64,000 nucleotides of DNA from an uncultured Clostridia bacterium (GTDB lineage: Bacteria > Bacillota > Clostridia > Oscillospirales > Acutalibacteraceae). The stretch spans positions 124,001-188,000 of the forward strand of contig CALWIK010000002.1 in NCBI GenBank assembly GCA_944380725.1, given 5' to 3'. Shown one piece after another: positions 31,113-39,372 of this stretch. The notes under the pieces are model-generated. The model saw only the letters and a program-made list of their open reading frames with translations, made no database searches and was not told the DNA's origin. The stretch's first letter is position 1; every line of letters begins with the position of its first letter. The translations under genes were made by a program, and so were the position numbers.

Positions 31113-34013
31113 TTGAAAATAGGTCTTGACGTTGGTTCAACTTCTGTTAAATGCATAGTTGTTGACGAAAATAGTTCGATTGTTTACAAAAACTATGAAA
31201 GACATTATTCTCAAATAAAGCAACAAATAATTAAAATTCTTAAATTTGTTAAAGATAATATAGTGCATAACTTGCCTGTAGAAATTGCTATATCTGGTTC
31301 TGCGGGCATGGGAGTTGCAGATTCTTGCAAAATTCCGTTTGTTCAAGAAGTATATGCTACCAAAATCGCTTCAAATACTTTTTCTCCCCAAACCGATGTT
31401 ATAATAGAACTAGGTGGAGAAGATGCTAAAATATTATTCTTATCAGATCAATTAGAAGTTCGGATGAACAGCTCTTGTGCTGGAGGGACCGGTGCTTTTA
31501 TTGATCAAATGGCAAATCTTTTAAGTGTTTCTGTTAACAAAATTAATGAGCTGGCTAAAGATCATAAAAAAATTTATACTATAGCTTCGAGATGTGGTGT
31601 TTTTGCAAAGTCTGATATTCAACCACTATTAAATCAAGGAGCTAGCCGGGCCGACATAGCCGCCAGCATATTTGTGGCGGTAGTTAATCAAACAATTGCA
31701 GGGTTAGTTCAAGGAAGAGAAATAAAAGGGAATGTTTTATATTTGGGTGGACCACTCACTTTTTTAAGTGAACTTCGTAGATTTTTTGACAAAGCATTAA
31801 AAACACAGGGAACTTGTCCAGAAAATTCCTTATATTATGTTGCTCTCGGTACAGCAATTTGTGCAGATAAAATTATAAATTTGGACGGAATTATTAAGGC
31901 GATGGGAAACTGTAAAAATTCTAATCATTTTGCACATAATAATCCTCTTTTTAAAAATGTAGATGAATACGAAAAATTTAAAAAAAGATATAATGAAAAT
32001 AAAGTGAAAACTGGAATCATAAAAAATTATAAAGGCAAAATTTATATAGGACTAGATGTCGGATCTACTACAGTCAAAGCCGCAGTTATTAGTGAAGATT
32101 GTGAGCTGTTGCACTCAGTTTATATGCCAAATAAAGGTGAGCCTATAAATATTATAAAAGAATTTTTAGAAGGATTATATGCAGAATATCCTAATTTAAA
32201 AGTGGCAGCCAGCGCTGTAACAGGGTACGGAGAAGATTTGATAAAAAGCGCTTTTAGCATAGATTTTGGCATTGTCGAAACAATCGCACACCTTACTGCA
32301 GCGCAGAATTTTATGCCAGATGTCGAATTTATTATCGATATCGGAGGGCAAGATATAAAATGCTTTAAAGTCAAAAATGGTGTTATTGATAATATCTTCT
32401 TAAATGAGGCTTGTTCTTCGGGGTGTGGATCTTTTTTACAAACTTTTGCTAATGCTTTAGGGTATTCTATTGAAGAATTTTCTAGATTGGGACTTTTTTC
32501 TAAAACTCCTGTTGATTTAGGTTCTCGATGTACTGTGTTTATGAACTCTTCTGTTAAGCAGGCTCAAAAAGACGGTGCTACTATTGAGGACATTTCTGCG
32601 GGGTTATCTATAAGCGTTGTAAAAAACGCTTTGCACAAAGTTATTCGAGCCACTTCGCCAAAAGAGCTCGGAAGAAAAATCGTGGTTCAGGGTGGAACGT
32701 TTTTAAACGACGCTGTTCTGAGAGCATTTGAGCTCGAAATCGGAGCAGAGGTTATTCGTCCTGATATTTCTGGTCTGATGGGAGCTTATGGTTCTGCACT
32801 TTATGCCAAAAAACATGAAATTGAAAAAAGCAGTATTATAAATTTAAACGGGTTAAAAAATTTCTCTCATGAAGTTAAATATGCTAATTGTGGTATATGC
32901 GCAAATAATTGTAAATTAACAATAAATAAATTTGCTGGCCAGCATCGTTACATAAGTGGAAACAAATGTGGAAGGCCCATTAATGGAAAAGTCACTGATG
33001 ATAGTTTTAATATATATAAGTATAAATTGAATCTGTTACAACAGTATAAAAATTTTGTCTCTGCCAAAAGAGATACTATAGGAATCCCTTTGGGCCTTAA
33101 TATGTACGAAATGTTACCGTTTTGGTATGCTTTTTTTTCATCACTTGGGTTCGGAATTAAAATCTCTCCTGTTTCTACCAGAGAGATGTATCTAAGTGGT
33201 CAACATACTGTTCCATCGGATACAGTTTGCTATCCTGCAAAGTTAATGCATGGGCATATCGAGGCACTTTTGAGCTCTGGAGTTAATCACATTTTTTATC
33301 CATGTATGTCATATAATTTTGATGAAAATCTAGGAGATAACCACTATAATTGTCCGGTAGTTGCCTATTATCCTGAAGTAATTGCTGCAAATGTTAGAAA
33401 GTTAAATAATGTTACTTTTATAAATGATTATGTTGGCATTCATCGTCCAAAGGATTTTCCTAAAAAAATGCATAAAATTTTGTGTAAATATTTTGATCGG
33501 ATATCTTTTAAAGAAGTAAAAAAAGCAGCAAAAGAGGCTTATAAAGAATATTATTTATATATTAATCGTATTAAAGCAGCCGGTAAAGAAATTATAAAAA
33601 CTGCACAGGCTCAAAAACGAGACATAATTGTCCTGGCTGGCAGACCATACCATATTGATCCAGAGATAAATCACTCGATAGATAAAATAATTGCAGGTTT
33701 GGGCGTAGCTGTTATCTCAGAAGATGTTATTAGCGGAATAGTAAAAAAATTTTCTACAGATGTGCTTAATCAATGGGCATATCATTCTAGACTTTATAGC
33801 GCGGCAAAATATATTTCTGACAAAAAAAATATGAATCTAGTACAGCTTGTTTCGTTTGGCTGTGGAGTGGATGCTATTACTACAGATGAGGTTCGTAGTA
33901 TTCTTAAAAAGTCTGGCAAAATTTACACACAAATCAAAATAGATGAAATAACAAATCCTGGTACAGTAAAAATAAGGTTACGTAGCTTATTGGCTGCTAT
34001 ACATAATAATTAA
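31113..34013 (+). CDS. Acyl-CoA dehydratase activase-like protein: two ASKHA ATPase domains plus DUF2229
   Basis: A 967-residue multidomain protein. Two HgdC-like ASKHA ATPase modules begin GLDVGSTSVKCIVVDE and, about 300 residues later, GLDVGSTTVKAAV. Each has the iron-sulfur-binding cysteines of dehydratase activators (SSCAGGTGAF with SRCGVFAKSD; ACSSGCGSF with SRCTVFMNSS). A DUF2229 part follows (GIPLGLNMYEMLPFWYAFF, DTVCYPAKLMHGH, YPCMSYN). The family couples ATP hydrolysis to low-potential electron transfer; this double-activase form has no defined substrate. The start is TTG at 31113, seven bases after GGAGG. The next gene, 10 bases on, carries the rest of what is often one protein of about 1400 residues. 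Confidence 0.85.
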   Translation: MKIGLDVGSTSVKCIVVDENSSIVYKNYERHYSQIKQQIIKILKFVKDNIVHNLPVEIAISGSAGMGVADSCKIPFVQEVYATKIASNTFSPQTDVIIELGGEDAKILFLSDQLEVRMNSSCAGGTGAFIDQMANLLSVSVNKINELAKDHKKIYTIASRCGVFAKSDIQPLLNQGASRADIAASIFVAVVNQTIAGLVQGREIKGNVLYLGGPLTFLSELRRFFDKALKTQGTCPENSLYYVALGTAICADKIINLDGIIKAMGNCKNSNHFAHNNPLFKNVDEYEKFKKRYNENKVKTGIIKNYKGKIYIGLDVGSTTVKAAVISEDCELLHSVYMPNKGEPINIIKEFLEGLYAEYPNLKVAASAVTGYGEDLIKSAFSIDFGIVETIAHLTAAQNFMPDVEFIIDIGGQDIKCFKVKNGVIDNIFLNEACSSGCGSFLQTFANALGYSIEEFSRLGLFSKTPVDLGSRCTVFMNSSVKQAQKDGATIEDISAGLSISVVKNALHKVIRATSPKELGRKIVVQGGTFLNDAVLRAFELEIGAEVIRPDISGLMGAYGSALYAKKHEIEKSSIINLNGLKNFSHEVKYANCGICANNCKLTINKFAGQHRYISGNKCGRPINGKVTDDSFNIYKYKLNLLQQYKNFVSAKRDTIGIPLGLNMYEMLPFWYAFFSSLGFGIKISPVSTREMYLSGQHTVPSDTVCYPAKLMHGHIEALLSSGVNHIFYPCMSYNFDENLGDNHYNCPVVAYYPEVIAANVRKLNNVTFINDYVGIHRPKDFPKKMHKILCKYFDRISFKEVKKAAKEAYKEYYLYINRIKAAGKEIIKTAQAQKRDIIVLAGRPYHIDPEINHSIDKIIAGLGVAVISEDVISGIVKKFSTDVLNQWAYHSRLYSAAKYISDKKNMNLVQLVSFGCGVDAITTDEVRSILKKSGKIYTQIKIDEITNPGTVKIRLRSLLAAIHNN

Positions 34014-34023
34014 GGGGGCCCTT

Positions 34024-35406
34024 ATGGCTGAACTAAAATATTCAAAAGATGGACGGATTTTTTTTACAAAAGAAATGAAAAAAGAATATACTATACTATT
34101 GCCTATGATGCTTCCGATTCATTTTAAACTGTTGCAAAACGTTTTTGAACATTATGGCTATAAGACAGTACTTCTAGATGGCAATGAGCCAGAGATAGCT
34201 CAAGAAGGGCTTAAATATGTACATAATGATACTTGTTATCCTGCGCTTTTAGTTATTGGACAGTTTATTCATGCTCTTAAAAGCGGAAATTATGACATAA
34301 ATAAAACTGCGCTTATGATTACTCAAACTGGCGGGGGCTGTCGAGCTTCAAATTACATTCATCTTTTGCGTAAAGCTTTAAAAAAGGCTGGATTTGATAA
34401 TGTTCCGGTTGTATCTTTAAATTTATCTGGACTCGAAAAAAACAGTGGATTTAAACTAACACTTAAAATGTTAAGACATATGCTTTATGCTGTTGTTTAT
34501 GGAGACTTGTTGATGTGTCTTAATAATCAAGTTAAGCCTTATGAGGCAAATCTTGGCAGTTGTAAATCTTTAACCGAAAAGTGGATAAAGCTCTTAACAA
34601 ATAAAATAAATGTTAGAAATAGTATTACTTTCGAAGAACTTACAAAAAATATGAATGCGATATCTGACGACTTTGCACAAATAAAAACTCACTCAATAGA
34701 TAAAATCAAGGTTGGAGTTGTTGGTGAAATCTATATAAAATATTCTAGTCTTGGTAATAATCAGCTAGAAGAATTTTTGGCTTCACAGAATTGTGAAGTT
34801 TGTGTACCAGGATTATTGGGCTTTTTATTTTTTAAAATAGATAATCGCATTGAAGATATAAAACTCTATGGAGGAAGTCGGTTGAAAGCATTTGTGTTAA
34901 AAGCTTTTATAAAATATCTCGAAAAAATTGAAAATATAATGTTAAGTTCAATAAAAAGAAATTTAAAACTTAAAGTACCAGCAACATATAAACATACTAA
35001 AACCTTAGTAGGTGGAGTCATCGGATACGGAAATAAAATGGGTGAGGGTTGGTTTTTAACTGCAGAAATGTTAGAACTAGCTGAATCTGGGTACGAAAAC
35101 ATTGTCTGCACACAACCCTTCGGATGTCTTCCTAACCATATCTGCGGCAAGGGGATGATTAGAAAAATAAAAGAAATTAATCCTATAGCCAATATCGTTG
35201 CTATAGATTATGACCCCAGCACTCCAAAAGTTAACCAAGAAAACAGAATAAAGCTTATGCTGGCAATTGCTAAAGAAAATTTTTTAAAAAGTGACAAGCA
35301 CGAGTTAAAAAACACTAATCAATCTGAAATTTGTGCAAATAAAAATAATTATATTCAATTAAATTCAGATGAATTGCCCGAAAATCTCGTTGCGATAAAA
35401 ACTTAA
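34024..35406 (+). CDS. Activase-associated 2-hydroxyacyl-CoA dehydratase-like protein
   Basis: A 460-residue partner of the preceding activase. It contains YVHNDTCYPALLVIGQFIHAL and MITQTGGGCRASNYIHLLRKAL near the N-terminus, and CTQPFGCLPNHICGKGMIRKIKE with DYDPSTPKVNQENRIKLML near the C-terminus. The conserved cysteines fit the iron-sulfur sites of the dehydratase alpha/beta subunit family. In related clostridia the equivalent sequence is the C-terminal part of one long protein, so this looks like a split version (967 + 460 residues), as I recall the family. The ATG lies behind GGGGG. The substrate is unknown. Confidence 0.8.
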   Translation: MAELKYSKDGRIFFTKEMKKEYTILLPMMLPIHFKLLQNVFEHYGYKTVLLDGNEPEIAQEGLKYVHNDTCYPALLVIGQFIHALKSGNYDINKTALMITQTGGGCRASNYIHLLRKALKKAGFDNVPVVSLNLSGLEKNSGFKLTLKMLRHMLYAVVYGDLLMCLNNQVKPYEANLGSCKSLTEKWIKLLTNKINVRNSITFEELTKNMNAISDDFAQIKTHSIDKIKVGVVGEIYIKYSSLGNNQLEEFLASQNCEVCVPGLLGFLFFKIDNRIEDIKLYGGSRLKAFVLKAFIKYLEKIENIMLSSIKRNLKLKVPATYKHTKTLVGGVIGYGNKMGEGWFLTAEMLELAESGYENIVCTQPFGCLPNHICGKGMIRKIKEINPIANIVAIDYDPSTPKVNQENRIKLMLAIAKENFLKSDKHELKNTNQSEICANKNNYIQLNSDELPENLVAIKT

Positions 35407-35446
35407 CATATAAAACCTAATACATTTTAAGATTTAAATTTTAAAA

Positions 35447-36148
35447 TTACTTTTTTATTAAGTCTTTGGCAACTTCATCTGCTATGATTAACCCAACAAC
35501 AGATGGAACAAAAGGTACACTTCCTATAATAGGCTTTTTATTATGGTTTATGTTGGCTTTACTCAGCGTTATAGGTTGTTCTTTTGAATAGACTACTTTT
35601 AGTGATTTTATATTCAATTTTTTTAACTTTTGTCTCATTATTCGACAAATAGGGCAAACACTTGTTTTAAAGATGTCTTCAATTTCGAATAAAGTAGGAT
35701 CAAGCTTGTTACCGGTGCCCATTGCACTTATAATTGGAATATTTTTTTGTGAGCATTGACATACAAGGTATATCTTCGATTGTATAGAGTCAATAGCGTC
35801 AACAACATAGTCACAGTCGTTAAAAATGTTTAGATTGCTTTCCTTTGAATAAAAAGTTTTATATATTACAACTTTAGCTGCAGGGTTGATATCTAAAATG
35901 CGATCTTTGGCTACCTGCACTTTTGGCTTACCTACTGTGCTGTGTAAAGCAATGATTTGCCTATTTAAATTAGTTATGTCTATAGTATCATTGTCAATTA
36001 ATATAAAGTGACCTATTCCAATTCGTGCTAAACCTTCTACAACATAGGATCCAACTCCTCCAAGGCCAAAAACTGCAACGGTGCTGTTATTAAGTTTTTT
36101 TAATGCGTATTCCCCTAATAAAATGCTTGTTCTCAAAAACTGATCCAT
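35447..36148 (-). CDS. tcdA: tRNA threonylcarbamoyladenosine dehydratase (E1-like ThiF family)
   Basis: A 233-residue E1-like enzyme. It begins MDQFLRTSILLGEYALKKL, followed by VAVFGLGGVGSYVVEGLARIGIG (ATP-binding), DNDTIDITNLNRQ, the DYVVDAIDSIQSK segment and SAMGTGNKLDPT, then VCPICRIMRQKLKKL near the C-terminus. This pattern is that of TcdA/CsdL, which cyclises t6A to ct6A in tRNA, rather than ThiF or MoeB, which carry the CxxC zinc pairs. The ATG at 36148 is eight bases after AAGGA; the frame opens further upstream at 36238 without a ribosome site. Confidence 0.88.
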   Translation of the reverse strand: MDQFLRTSILLGEYALKKLNNSTVAVFGLGGVGSYVVEGLARIGIGHFILIDNDTIDITNLNRQIIALHSTVGKPKVQVAKDRILDINPAAKVVIYKTFYSKESNLNIFNDCDYVVDAIDSIQSKIYLVCQCSQKNIPIISAMGTGNKLDPTLFEIEDIFKTSVCPICRIMRQKLKKLNIKSLKVVYSKEQPITLSKANINHNKKPIIGSVPFVPSVVGLIIADEVAKDLIKK

Positions 36149-36458
36149 ATAAAAATTCCTTCTGCCTAATGATAATAATAATTTTAGTTTAGCACAAAAA
36201 GAGACAAAAGGGTAATTTTTTAGAAATTTGCTTAGCACATGTAAATGAGCTAATTGATTATCTTTATTTGTCTAAAAAAATATTATAAAAGATTTTTTAA
36301 GAATTTTAAGTTTCACTCTAAACGTTATTTAATTTATTGCAAACTCCATGCTAGTATATTTTGGTTGAAGCGACTTTTTTAGCTAAACTTTTAGTATAGA
36401 TTTAAAGTTTTTCAAATTGCCCTTGAATTTATTTCTTTATTATGGTACAATTAACTTT

Positions 36459-36512
36459 GTCGATATGCTGGTGTGTTGAAATAGACAGGCACAAGTAAGC
36501 CTTAAAACTTTG
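36459..36512 (+). pseudogene. Degenerate tRNA-Leu-like fragment
   Basis: The stretch from GTCGATATG through TTGAAATAGACAGGCACAAG to CCTTAAAAC lines up with the acceptor, D-arm and anticodon-loop parts of the intact tRNA-Leu 130 bases further on. Most differences are G-to-A or C-to-T, plus a short insertion after base 9. The 3' half does not match. It looks like a decayed partial tRNA copy. Confidence 0.45.
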
Positions 36513-36525
36513 TGTCTTCATTTTC

Positions 36526-36554
36526 CTGACAGCCCCTGTAAAAAAGGGTATAAT
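36526..36554 (+). promoter_or_regulatory. Promoter of tRNA-Leu
   Basis: CTGACA (36526-36531), 17-base spacer, TATAAT (36549-36554), about 90 bases upstream of the tRNA. Confidence 0.6.
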
Positions 36555-36643
36555 GCAGATTATAGAACTTTGAATACATTTCTTTTTTGAATATCCCTCC
36601 AATTTTTTGATAAAAAATTTAGTCGAAAATTTTAGAATTTTAT

Positions 36644-36730
36644 GCCGATGTGGCGGAATAGGCAGACGCAAGGGACTTAAAATCCCTCGGTGGCAACATC
36701 GTACCGGTTCAAGTCCGGTCATCGGCACCA
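36644..36730 (+). tRNA. tRNA-Leu (TAA anticodon)
   Basis: The acceptor GCCGATG pairs with CATCGGC; the D arm contains GGCAGACGCAAG; the anticodon stem AGGGA/TCCCT encloses CTTAAAA (anticodon TAA); a long class II variable arm follows; the T arm has GGTTCAAGTCC. CCA is encoded (36728-36730). Confidence 0.95.
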
Positions 36731-37088
36731 AAATAAAGTTTCTTGTATATAAATTTGCACTATAAAGGCTTTTTCATTTGTCACAAAAAAAGCCGCAGTG
36801 TTTTTTCACTACGACTTAAAAATCTTTGAGTATTTTTTTCTCCGCTAAATAAATATAAATGCAAAAATATCCTTTTATTGGCAAAATAAAGCATATTTTT
36901 TATTAGAATTTTAAAAAGTTTTTCTTATTGTATCTGAACTTTTGACTTTTAAAATGTTTATCGAAATTTAGATTCTATTTTGATTTTAAAACTTCGACAA
37001 TATAACATCTAAAAATATTAATTAATACAAATTTATAAAAATTATTTAAATGTTATCTTATTCGACATTTTTTTCTTTTTTGTATTAA
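36731..37088. other. Intergenic gap with an imperfect hairpin
   Basis: No gene is seen. At 36791-36816 the sequence AGCCGCAGTG...CACTACGACTT folds into a hairpin with two mismatches around a T6 loop; the U-run lies on the leftward side. The rest is AT-rich with stops in all frames. Confidence 0.4.
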
Positions 37089-37094
37089 TATAAT
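37089..37094 (+). promoter_or_regulatory. Possible -10 box of the RiPP cluster
   Basis: TATAAT 50 bases before the first small ORF of the cluster. No good -35 box is at standard spacing; the upstream region is T-rich. Confidence 0.35.
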
Positions 37095-37144
37095 GAGCTT
37101 AAATTTAACTAAAAAACATTTTAAAACTGCAAGGGAGGGTAATT

Positions 37145-37300
37145 ATGTCTAATTTCACTTTTGAGACCGTACCAAATTATAATAAATTTGCTTTTAGGCT
37201 TTTACCAAGTGTCCATTTAAAAATCACCAGAATTCTAGTTCTCTTCTCTGGTGTTTTAAATAAATTTAAAAAATTATATTACTGCGCTACTATTCCATAG
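37145..37300 (+). CDS. Small ORF at the head of the RiPP cluster, unknown function
   Basis: A 51-codon frame, MSNFTFETVPNYNKF to YYCATIP, led by an unusually strong AGGGAGGG site five bases before the ATG. I do not recognise the product. The middle is hydrophobic and basic (HLKITRILVLFSGVLNKFKKL), which could be an amphipathic helix; there is one Cys near the end. Its coding sequence contains a hairpin, CACCAGA/TCTGGTG (37225-37253), followed by TTTTAAAT, so it may instead be a regulatory leader ORF whose translation controls read-through into the exporter. A second precursor peptide is another possibility. Confidence 0.45.
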   Translation: MSNFTFETVPNYNKFAFRLLPSVHLKITRILVLFSGVLNKFKKLYYCATIP

Positions 37301-37417
37301 TTTTAACACAAAAAGTCTAAATTAAGATTTTTTCGTTAAAATTTGATGCGATTCTTTTATTAAGCATCGTTGAAATAGTTAGTGTAGTTTTCTATTTTCA
37401 TTTTACAGAGGAATACA

Positions 37418-39064
37418 ATGAAAAAAGAGCAAAAAGGATATCTATTAAAAATAGTAAAAAAATATAAAAATAAAGAAATATTAGGAATCGCTATCTCTTT
37501 ATTTTACAGTTTTCTTGCGTTTTTAATCCCTTATACATCTAAATATCTTATAGACAGCATGACTCAAAAACAAACTGTAAATCAAGAAATTTTCATATTA
37601 ATTTTTTTTGTAATATCAATATTGCAACCAATTTTAGGCTACTTTAAAGATGTTATATTCAAAAATATTTCTGAGTCCATTACATATGAGATTAAAAGCA
37701 ATTTATTTTCGAATATTTTAGAAGCCAAATTTGTTTTCTTTGAAAAAACATCAAAAGGAGAGGTTCTTTCTAGAATTGTAAATGACGGCGATAAAGCAAG
37801 TAATTTCCTCACTAACATATGGTTAATATTAATTGGAGACATCATCTTTTTAGGCATTGGTATGATCGAAATTTTTTTATTATCGAGGCAGATATTTTTT
37901 TTAATAATATGTGGTCTTTTGGTGTATTTTATATACAATTTATATGTCGATAAAGTTTTCGAGAAGCTTTCAGAAAAAAACTCAGCCATTAATGATAAAA
38001 TTTGTACAATTATCGAACAAAGTATAAATAATATTGAACTTATAAAGACGTTTTCTGCTGAAAAAAAAATTAATAATTTATATTTAAAATTTTTAAATAC
38101 TAGCTGTCAAACAAATAAAAAAACAGAGGAACGTGCCTCTTTTTATAACGGAATAAGTGAAACTATAGTCATAATAACAACTTCATTGTTGTATTATTTT
38201 GGCTTCAATCTGCTAGCAAAAAATAAATTAACTATTGGCACAATTATTGCACTTGTTTCATACTTTCAAATGCTGCTTTCACCTGTACATGATTTAATAT
38301 CCTTTAATATCGAGTATCACAAAATTGTTCCTATTACTAAAAGGTTATTTACATATTTAAATTTGCCAAAAGAAATTGATCACATTAATTTACCTAAACT
38401 AACTGTGAAAAAAACTCCAACGTTGGTTTTTAATAACGTATCCTTTCATTATAAAGATGGAACTAATATTTTAGAGAAATTAAGTTTTCAATTTGAAGGT
38501 CCAGGATTGTATTGTTTCGTTGGTTCCTCTGGTATTGGGAAAAGCACTGTTGCAAGGTTAATTTTGGGACTTTATCAGCCTTGCCAAGGAAATATAAATG
38601 TATTTTTAAACAAAAAATCAATTACTTCTTTAAAGGAACTTCGTTCAAACATTAGTTATGTTTCTCAAAATAGTGAAATGTCAAATGCAACATTAAGAGA
38701 AAATTTAACTTTAGGCTGTAGCAGCGATATTTCTGATAATAAATTAACTGAAGTCTGCAAAAAACTAGGTTTAAGCAATAAAATAAAAACTTTATCCGAT
38801 GGATACAATACGATTATTAATGAAAAAATTAATTTTTCGGGTGGTGAAATTCAACGAGTTGCAATTGCAAGAGCTCTTTTAAAAGATTCACCTATAAATA
38901 TTTTTGACGAACTAACATCTTCGCTAGATGAAACTAATTTTCAAAATGTATTAAAAATCATAAAAGAAATGCAAAAATCCAAAATGGTAATTCTCATAAC
39001 GCATAGATTAGAAATATTAAAGGATGCAAATCAAGTTATAAACTTAGAAAAGTTTAAAAATTAG
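37418..39064 (+). CDS. ABC exporter (fused permease and ATPase) of the RiPP cluster
   Basis: A 548-residue half-transporter with six predicted helices (about residues 15-300) and an ATPase domain with VGSSGIGKST (Walker A), INFSGGEIQRVAIARALL (signature), NIFDELTSSLD (Walker B, with Leu in place of the usual Pro/Ala after DE) and LITHRLEIL. There is no C39 peptidase domain, unlike the exporter at 21870, so leader removal must come from another protein; the subtilisin-like protein at 40760 is the candidate. The ATG is six bases after GAGG. It immediately precedes the Cys-rich precursor gene and probably exports the matured peptide or provides immunity. Confidence 0.85.
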   Translation: MKKEQKGYLLKIVKKYKNKEILGIAISLFYSFLAFLIPYTSKYLIDSMTQKQTVNQEIFILIFFVISILQPILGYFKDVIFKNISESITYEIKSNLFSNILEAKFVFFEKTSKGEVLSRIVNDGDKASNFLTNIWLILIGDIIFLGIGMIEIFLLSRQIFFLIICGLLVYFIYNLYVDKVFEKLSEKNSAINDKICTIIEQSINNIELIKTFSAEKKINNLYLKFLNTSCQTNKKTEERASFYNGISETIVIITTSLLYYFGFNLLAKNKLTIGTIIALVSYFQMLLSPVHDLISFNIEYHKIVPITKRLFTYLNLPKEIDHINLPKLTVKKTPTLVFNNVSFHYKDGTNILEKLSFQFEGPGLYCFVGSSGIGKSTVARLILGLYQPCQGNINVFLNKKSITSLKELRSNISYVSQNSEMSNATLRENLTLGCSSDISDNKLTEVCKKLGLSNKIKTLSDGYNTIINEKINFSGGEIQRVAIARALLKDSPINIFDELTSSLDETNFQNVLKIIKEMQKSKMVILITHRLEILKDANQVINLEKFKN

Positions 39065-39117
39065 CGCGCATACAGCTCTGCTATAATAAAAAGTTTATGG
39101 CAGAGTTGTGTGCACGC
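39064..39117 (+). promoter_or_regulatory. Long hairpin between exporter stop and precursor gene
   Basis: The arms 39064-39081 and 39100-39117 (inner GCTCTGC / GCAGAGT) pair over 18 positions with one mismatch and two G-T wobbles around an 18-base loop. No U-run follows, so it is more likely a processing, stabilising or translation-control element than a terminator. The distal 3' arm can also pair with 39331-39343. Confidence 0.6.
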
Positions 39118-39180
39118 ACTTGGGAATTTCTTACTTAATAACATCTTATTTTGAATTTATTCGAAAGGGGGTTGAATATA

Positions 39181-39315
39181 ATGAAAATTAAAAAATTAAA
39201 TATGGAACAAAAACAATGTCGTATAGTTACATTAGGCAACTGTAGCTGTTCCTGTGGCGGTAATAGTCACAGACTTGGACAATTAAAAGCTGCACAAATA
39301 AAAGCTGTAAGATAA
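39181..39315 (+). CDS. Cys-rich RiPP precursor peptide
   Basis: A 44-residue peptide, MKIKKLNMEQKQC... ending LKAAQIKAVR. The leader-like first half is Lys-rich. The likely core is NCSCSCGGNSHRLGQ, with cysteines at 21, 23 and 25 and a further Cys at 13. The ATG is nine bases after GGGGG. Its place between an exporter and a radical SAM/SPASM enzyme, and the clustered C-x-C-x-C, identify it as the substrate for thioether (sactipeptide or ranthipeptide) formation. It recalls the clostridial CLI_3235/Clo7bot-type Cys-rich peptides, but I have no alignment to show this. No Gly-Gly leader cleavage site is visible at the usual place; GG follows the cysteines instead. Confidence 0.8.
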   Translation: MKIKKLNMEQKQCRIVTLGNCSCSCGGNSHRLGQLKAAQIKAVR

Positions 39316-39330
39316 TTTAATTTTTTATTT

Positions 39331-39343
39331 GCGTGCATACAAC
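39331..39343 (+). repeat. Repeat able to pair with the 3' arm of the upstream hairpin
   Basis: GCGTGCATACAAC is a near copy of the 5' arm at 39064 (GCGCGCATACAGC) and can pair with GTTGTGTGCACGC (39105-39117) over all 13 positions with one wobble. It lies between the precursor stop and the radical SAM start. Confidence 0.55.
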
Positions 39344-39372
39344 AAAAAATAGAGAAAGCAGTGAATTTTTAA

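Noticed and set aside
36429..36731. Reverse-strand ORF beginning MVPMTGLEPVRCC across tRNA-Leu
   Set aside because: This is the well-known spurious reading of the antisense of a tRNA-Leu gene; it has no ribosome site or independent protein features.
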